Made by a program: the position numbers and the translations under genes. The notes under the pieces are model-generated. The model worked only from the letters and a program-made list of their open reading frames with translations, was not told the DNA's origin and searched no databases. A stretch of 9,338 nucleotides of DNA from Micrococcales bacterium (GTDB taxonomy: Bacteria; Actinomycetota; Actinomycetes; Actinomycetales; Dermatophilaceae): assembly GCA_030537915.1 (NCBI GenBank), contig JAUNUZ010000063.1:1-9338 (forward strand), read 5' to 3'. Shown one piece after another: positions 6,980 through 9,338 of the stretch (within the stretch, counting starts at the first letter, position 1; each line of letters starts with the position of its first letter).

Positions 6980-8413
6980 TCACCGGGGCCAGCTGGGCTC
7001 GGCGGCGGCGCCGCGGGCCTGCTCGAACCACCGGGCGGCCCGCAGCAGGCGTGCGTCGTCGTAGCGTCGCCCGGCCAGCTGGAGCCCGACGGGGCGCCCG
7101 TCGGTCGTGAAGCCCGCATTGACCGTGGCGGCCGGCTGCTCGGAGAAGTTGTAGGGAGCCGCGTAGGCGATGTGGTCCAACGCGGTCGCCGTGTCGTTCG
7201 TCGGACCGTGCCAGTGCGCGGGGAAGGCGGCGACGGGCGCGACCGGGGATAGGACGAGGTCGTAGTCGCAAGTCGCCGCTACCGTCGATGCGCGCATCGC
7301 CTGGATCCCCTGATAGGCCTCGATGACCTGCGAGCCGGACAGCCCGGCCGCACCCGCGGCCCACTCCCGGATATAGGGCAGGACGGCCGCCCGAGCGGCG
7401 GGGTCGAGCCGCGTGAGATCGAGCCAGGAGCGCGCGCGCAGGAAAAGGTCGAGCAGATGGAGTTGCTCGCCGCAGATGAGCGGGTCGATCGGCTCGACAT
7501 GGGCGCCGGCCGCTTCGAAGACGGCACCAGCGGCCAGGACGATGGCGGCGACCTCGGTGTCTGTCGCCAGACCGCATCCGGCGTCGACGTGGATCCCGAC
7601 GCGCAGCCCGCTGACGTCCGCGTCCGTGGCAGGAGTGGCCCGTACTGCCGCCCAGTCCAGCGGGTGCTCGGTCAGGGTGTAGTCGCGGTGGTACGGGTCG
7701 GGTCGGGCGATCGCCTCCATGGCGATGGCGACGTCGTCGACGGTGCGGGCCAGCGGGCCGATGGTCCGTCCCATGTAGGGGGGGTCGACGGGTACGAGTG
7801 CGAACGTCGGTTTGAGGCAGGCGAGGCCGGTCCACGTCGCGGGCAGGCGGATCGAGCCACCGATGTCGCTGCCGATGTGGATCGGTCCGAAGCGGGCGGC
7901 GGCGGCGGCCGACGCGCCGGCGCTCGAACCGCCAACGGTCCAGCGTGGATCCCACGGACTGCGCGTGATCCCGTGCAGGCTGGACACCCCCGAGGACAGC
8001 ATTCCGTAGTCGGGCATGACCGTCTTGCCCAGGCGCACCGCCCCCGCGTCGGCCATCGACACGGTGACCGGCCCGTCGACGGTGCTCACCGCCGCGGCAG
8101 CCAGGGCCGCTGTGCCGCTGGGCACCCGCGTGCCGACGCTCGCGATGTTCTCCTTGAGGGTGATCGGCACGCCGTCGAGGAATCGAGTCGCCCCGCCTGC
8201 CGCCCACCGGGCAGTGCTTGCGGCGGCCGCTGCGCCGGCCTGCTCGCGCTCGATGACATAGAAGGCGTTGCAGGTGGGCTCCAGCTCATCGACCCGGGCC
8301 AGGACTGCGGACAGGACGTCGGCGGGGGAGAAGGCCCCGCGGGAGTAGCCGGCGAGTAGCTCGGTCGCGGTCATGGAGACAAGCTCCGTGGAGCGTCGCG
8401 GGGGGTGGTCCAT
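6980..8413 (-). CDS. Amidase signature (AS) family hydrolase, substrate unknown
   Basis: Serine hydrolase that cleaves a carbon-nitrogen amide bond using the Ser-cisSer-Lys triad of the amidase signature family. From the ATG at 8413 the protein is 477 residues, typical for the family. The catalytic residues are Lys87 (ITLKENIASVG), cis-Ser163 (VGGSSAGAS) and nucleophile Ser187 (GSDIGGSIRLPA). The spacings of 76 and 24 residues agree closely with those I recall for fatty acid amide hydrolase. The N-terminus TATELLAGYSRGAFSPADVL is the usual helical AS start. ATG 8413 is preferred because AGGA (8425-8422 on this strand) lies 8 bases upstream. GTG 8482 has no Shine-Dalgarno; ATG 8374 is a possible later start (464 residues). 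No gatB/gatC neighbour and no signal peptide, so a GatA role is unlikely. It is divergent from the NYN gene. Substrate cannot be told from sequence. Confidence 0.92.
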   Translation of the reverse strand: MDHPPRRSTELVSMTATELLAGYSRGAFSPADVLSAVLARVDELEPTCNAFYVIEREQAGAAAAASTARWAAGGATRFLDGVPITLKENIASVGTRVPSGTAALAAAAVSTVDGPVTVSMADAGAVRLGKTVMPDYGMLSSGVSSLHGITRSPWDPRWTVGGSSAGASAAAAARFGPIHIGSDIGGSIRLPATWTGLACLKPTFALVPVDPPYMGRTIGPLARTVDDVAIAMEAIARPDPYHRDYTLTEHPLDWAAVRATPATDADVSGLRVGIHVDAGCGLATDTEVAAIVLAAGAVFEAAGAHVEPIDPLICGEQLHLLDLFLRARSWLDLTRLDPAARAAVLPYIREWAAGAAGLSGSQVIEAYQGIQAMRASTVAATCDYDLVLSPVAPVAAFPAHWHGPTNDTATALDHIAYAAPYNFSEQPAATVNAGFTTDGRPVGLQLAGRRYDDARLLRAARWFEQARGAAAEPSWPR

Positions 8414-8419
8414 CTCGTT

Positions 8420-8427
8420 CTTCCTTT
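8420..8427 (-). promoter_or_regulatory. Ribosome-binding site deciding the amidase start
   Basis: AAAGGAAG on the minus strand contains AGGA 8 bases before the ATG at 8413. It supports this start over GTG 8482, which has no purine-rich stretch, and over ATG 8374, which has only GGAG inside a small palindrome, GCTCCGTGGAGC. Confidence 0.6.
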
Positions 8428-8495
8428 CCCGCGCGCTGTCGTGCGCGTCCTGACATCGTGCCATCGAGGTGGGCCGAGCCACGGACTCGCGCAGG

Positions 8496-8505
8496 GTGGC
8501 GCCAC
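8496..8505. promoter_or_regulatory. Perfect 10-bp palindrome GTGGCGCCAC in the amidase/NYN divergent gap
   Basis: GTGGCGCCAC is its own reverse complement. It sits 21 bases before the NYN start and about 80 bases upstream of the amidase start. Its position suits a regulator shared by both genes, but its GC content makes a chance palindrome quite possible, and no regulator gene is in the window. Confidence 0.25.
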
Positions 8506-8526
8506 GGCCTTTGACACAGTGGCCGC

Positions 8527-9338
8527 ATGAGGTCTTGTTGCGCGGTGTACGTCGATGTCGGATATCTCCTGGCGGCGGTGGCCACCCGGGTGACCGGCAG
8601 TTCGCTGCGCCGCGGCGTGCAGACTGACTACGCGGTGCTCATCGAGGCGCTCCAAGCCCAGGCCGAAGCCGACAGCGGGCTGCCCTTGCTGCGCGTCAAC
8701 TGGTATGACGCCGGTGGCCGGCCGGGTGGGATGCCCGACCTCTCGCAGGACGAGATCGGCCTCCTCCCACGCGTCAAACTGCGGCTGGGCCGGCTCTCCT
8801 ATTCGGGTGAGCAGAAGGGGGTCGACGTGCGCATCGGGCTCGACCTGGCCATCCAGGCACGACAACGGGTCGCCGATGTCGTCTACCTCGTCTCCGGCGA
8901 CGACGACCTCACCGAGGCCGTCGAGGAGGCCCAGGGCCAGGGGGTGCAGGTCGTCCTGCTCGTCGTCCCCAGGCACGACGGTCGCCCGCTGGCCGTTGCC
9001 AAGCACCTCGCGCGCGAGGTCGACCGGACGATCGTCATCGATCCAGCCGCTATCGACGCCGCTGTGCGTTCTCGAGCGGTGCCGGAGGCGCTCGTCCCAG
9101 ACGCGCTGTTCGACGTCGACGCAGGCGTTGTCGCCGTAGGCGGTGTCGGGGACGGTGTCGGCAGCGTGGCGGTTGGCGGTGTCAAGTCGACCGAGGCGCA
9201 GCCGAACGAGGAGCAGGTCGAGTGCGCGCCGGGCGCCGGCGCACCCGGTTTTGGCGACCTACCACGCGGCCGCCGGCGGGTGACACGACTCGCGCACCGG
9301 TTCGACGCGGGCTCGCCGGACGGAGCGGTCCCGGCGAC
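8527..9338 (+). CDS. NYN-domain (PIN-like, LabA/DUF88-type) putative ribonuclease, 3' end missing
   Basis: An open frame of 270 codons runs off the window end without a stop. The NYN fold belongs to the PIN-like nuclease superfamily, whose members cleave RNA with metal ions held by acidic residues. The visible acidic positions fit: Asp10 in VYVDVGYLL (strand 1), Asp100 in KGVDVRIGLDLA, and Asp125-127 in YLVSGDDDL, followed by the GVQVVLLVV strand. A conserved LRVNWYDAGGRPGG stretch is as I remember from actinobacterial members. The ATG at 8527 is the only reasonable start: an in-frame TGA lies at 8512 and later GTG codons would remove strand 1. There is no good Shine-Dalgarno, so initiation may be weak or leaderless. 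After about residue 195 the protein becomes a Gly/Val-rich, low-complexity linker, then a basic segment (PRGRRRVTRLAHRF). Target RNA and pathway are unknown. Confidence 0.85.
   Translation, partial: MRSCCAVYVDVGYLLAAVATRVTGSSLRRGVQTDYAVLIEALQAQAEADSGLPLLRVNWYDAGGRPGGMPDLSQDEIGLLPRVKLRLGRLSYSGEQKGVDVRIGLDLAIQARQRVADVVYLVSGDDDLTEAVEEAQGQGVQVVLLVVPRHDGRPLAVAKHLAREVDRTIVIDPAAIDAAVRSRAVPEALVPDALFDVDAGVVAVGGVGDGVGSVAVGGVKSTEAQPNEEQVECAPGAGAPGFGDLPRGRRRVTRLAHRFDAGSPDGAVPA

Noticed and set aside
6963..8207. 414-codon minus-strand open frame overlapping the amidase in another frame
   Set aside because: Extremely Arg-rich and repetitive, no motif; the amidase frame carries the whole Lys-Ser-Ser triad with correct spacing.
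8511..8539. TTGACA (8511-8516) as a -35 box for the NYN gene
   Set aside because: It is only 10 bases before the ATG, so a matching -10 (at best TCTTGT, 8534-8539) would fall inside the coding region and transcription would begin past the only suitable start codon.

Overview
The window is a high-GC chromosomal stretch that reads as housekeeping and central-metabolism DNA of an actinobacterium. The codons end overwhelmingly in G or C, and the protein types (an RlmN with the [22 protein letters not shown] wording, a GGKTSHAAVVARG-type PPDK, and a YVDVGYLL-type NYN protein) resemble those I know from Actinomycetota. My guess is a Micrococcales-like lineage, with low certainty. I see no rRNA, tRNA, CRISPR array, transposase, phage gene or toxin-antitoxin pair. 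No gap longer than 300 bases lacks a gene.

Layout, left to right: (1) the 3' part of rlmN (+), cut by the window start; (2) a 46-bp convergent gap filled by a strong GC hairpin; (3) ppdK (-), pyruvate,phosphate dikinase; (4) a 219-bp divergent promoter region with several repeat structures; (5) a 957-residue FAD and iron-sulfur dehydrogenase (+) of the D-lactate/D-2-hydroxyglutarate dehydrogenase type; (6) a 103-bp convergent gap; (7) an amidase-signature hydrolase (-); (8) a 113-bp divergent gap; (9) a NYN-domain protein (+), cut by the window end.

The most coherent functional unit is the divergent pair ppdK / FAD-FeS dehydrogenase. If the dehydrogenase oxidises D-lactate, its product pyruvate is the substrate that PPDK turns into phosphoenolpyruvate, so the pair would form a lactate-to-PEP route. 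This is inference: the substrate cannot be fixed from sequence, and D-2-hydroxyglutarate is a real alternative.

The most notable non-coding signal is in the ppdK leader. The Shine-Dalgarno sequence lies inside one arm of an 18-nt inverted repeat (17 of 18 positions pair), and the other arm carries an anti-Shine-Dalgarno-like ACCTCCT. In the mRNA this would hide the ribosome-binding site in a hairpin, suggesting control of ppdK translation. The same divergent gap also holds an 11-of-12 inverted repeat close to the dehydrogenase start and two helically phased CGTCA-type direct repeats. I found no evidence for a wholly new multi-gene system.
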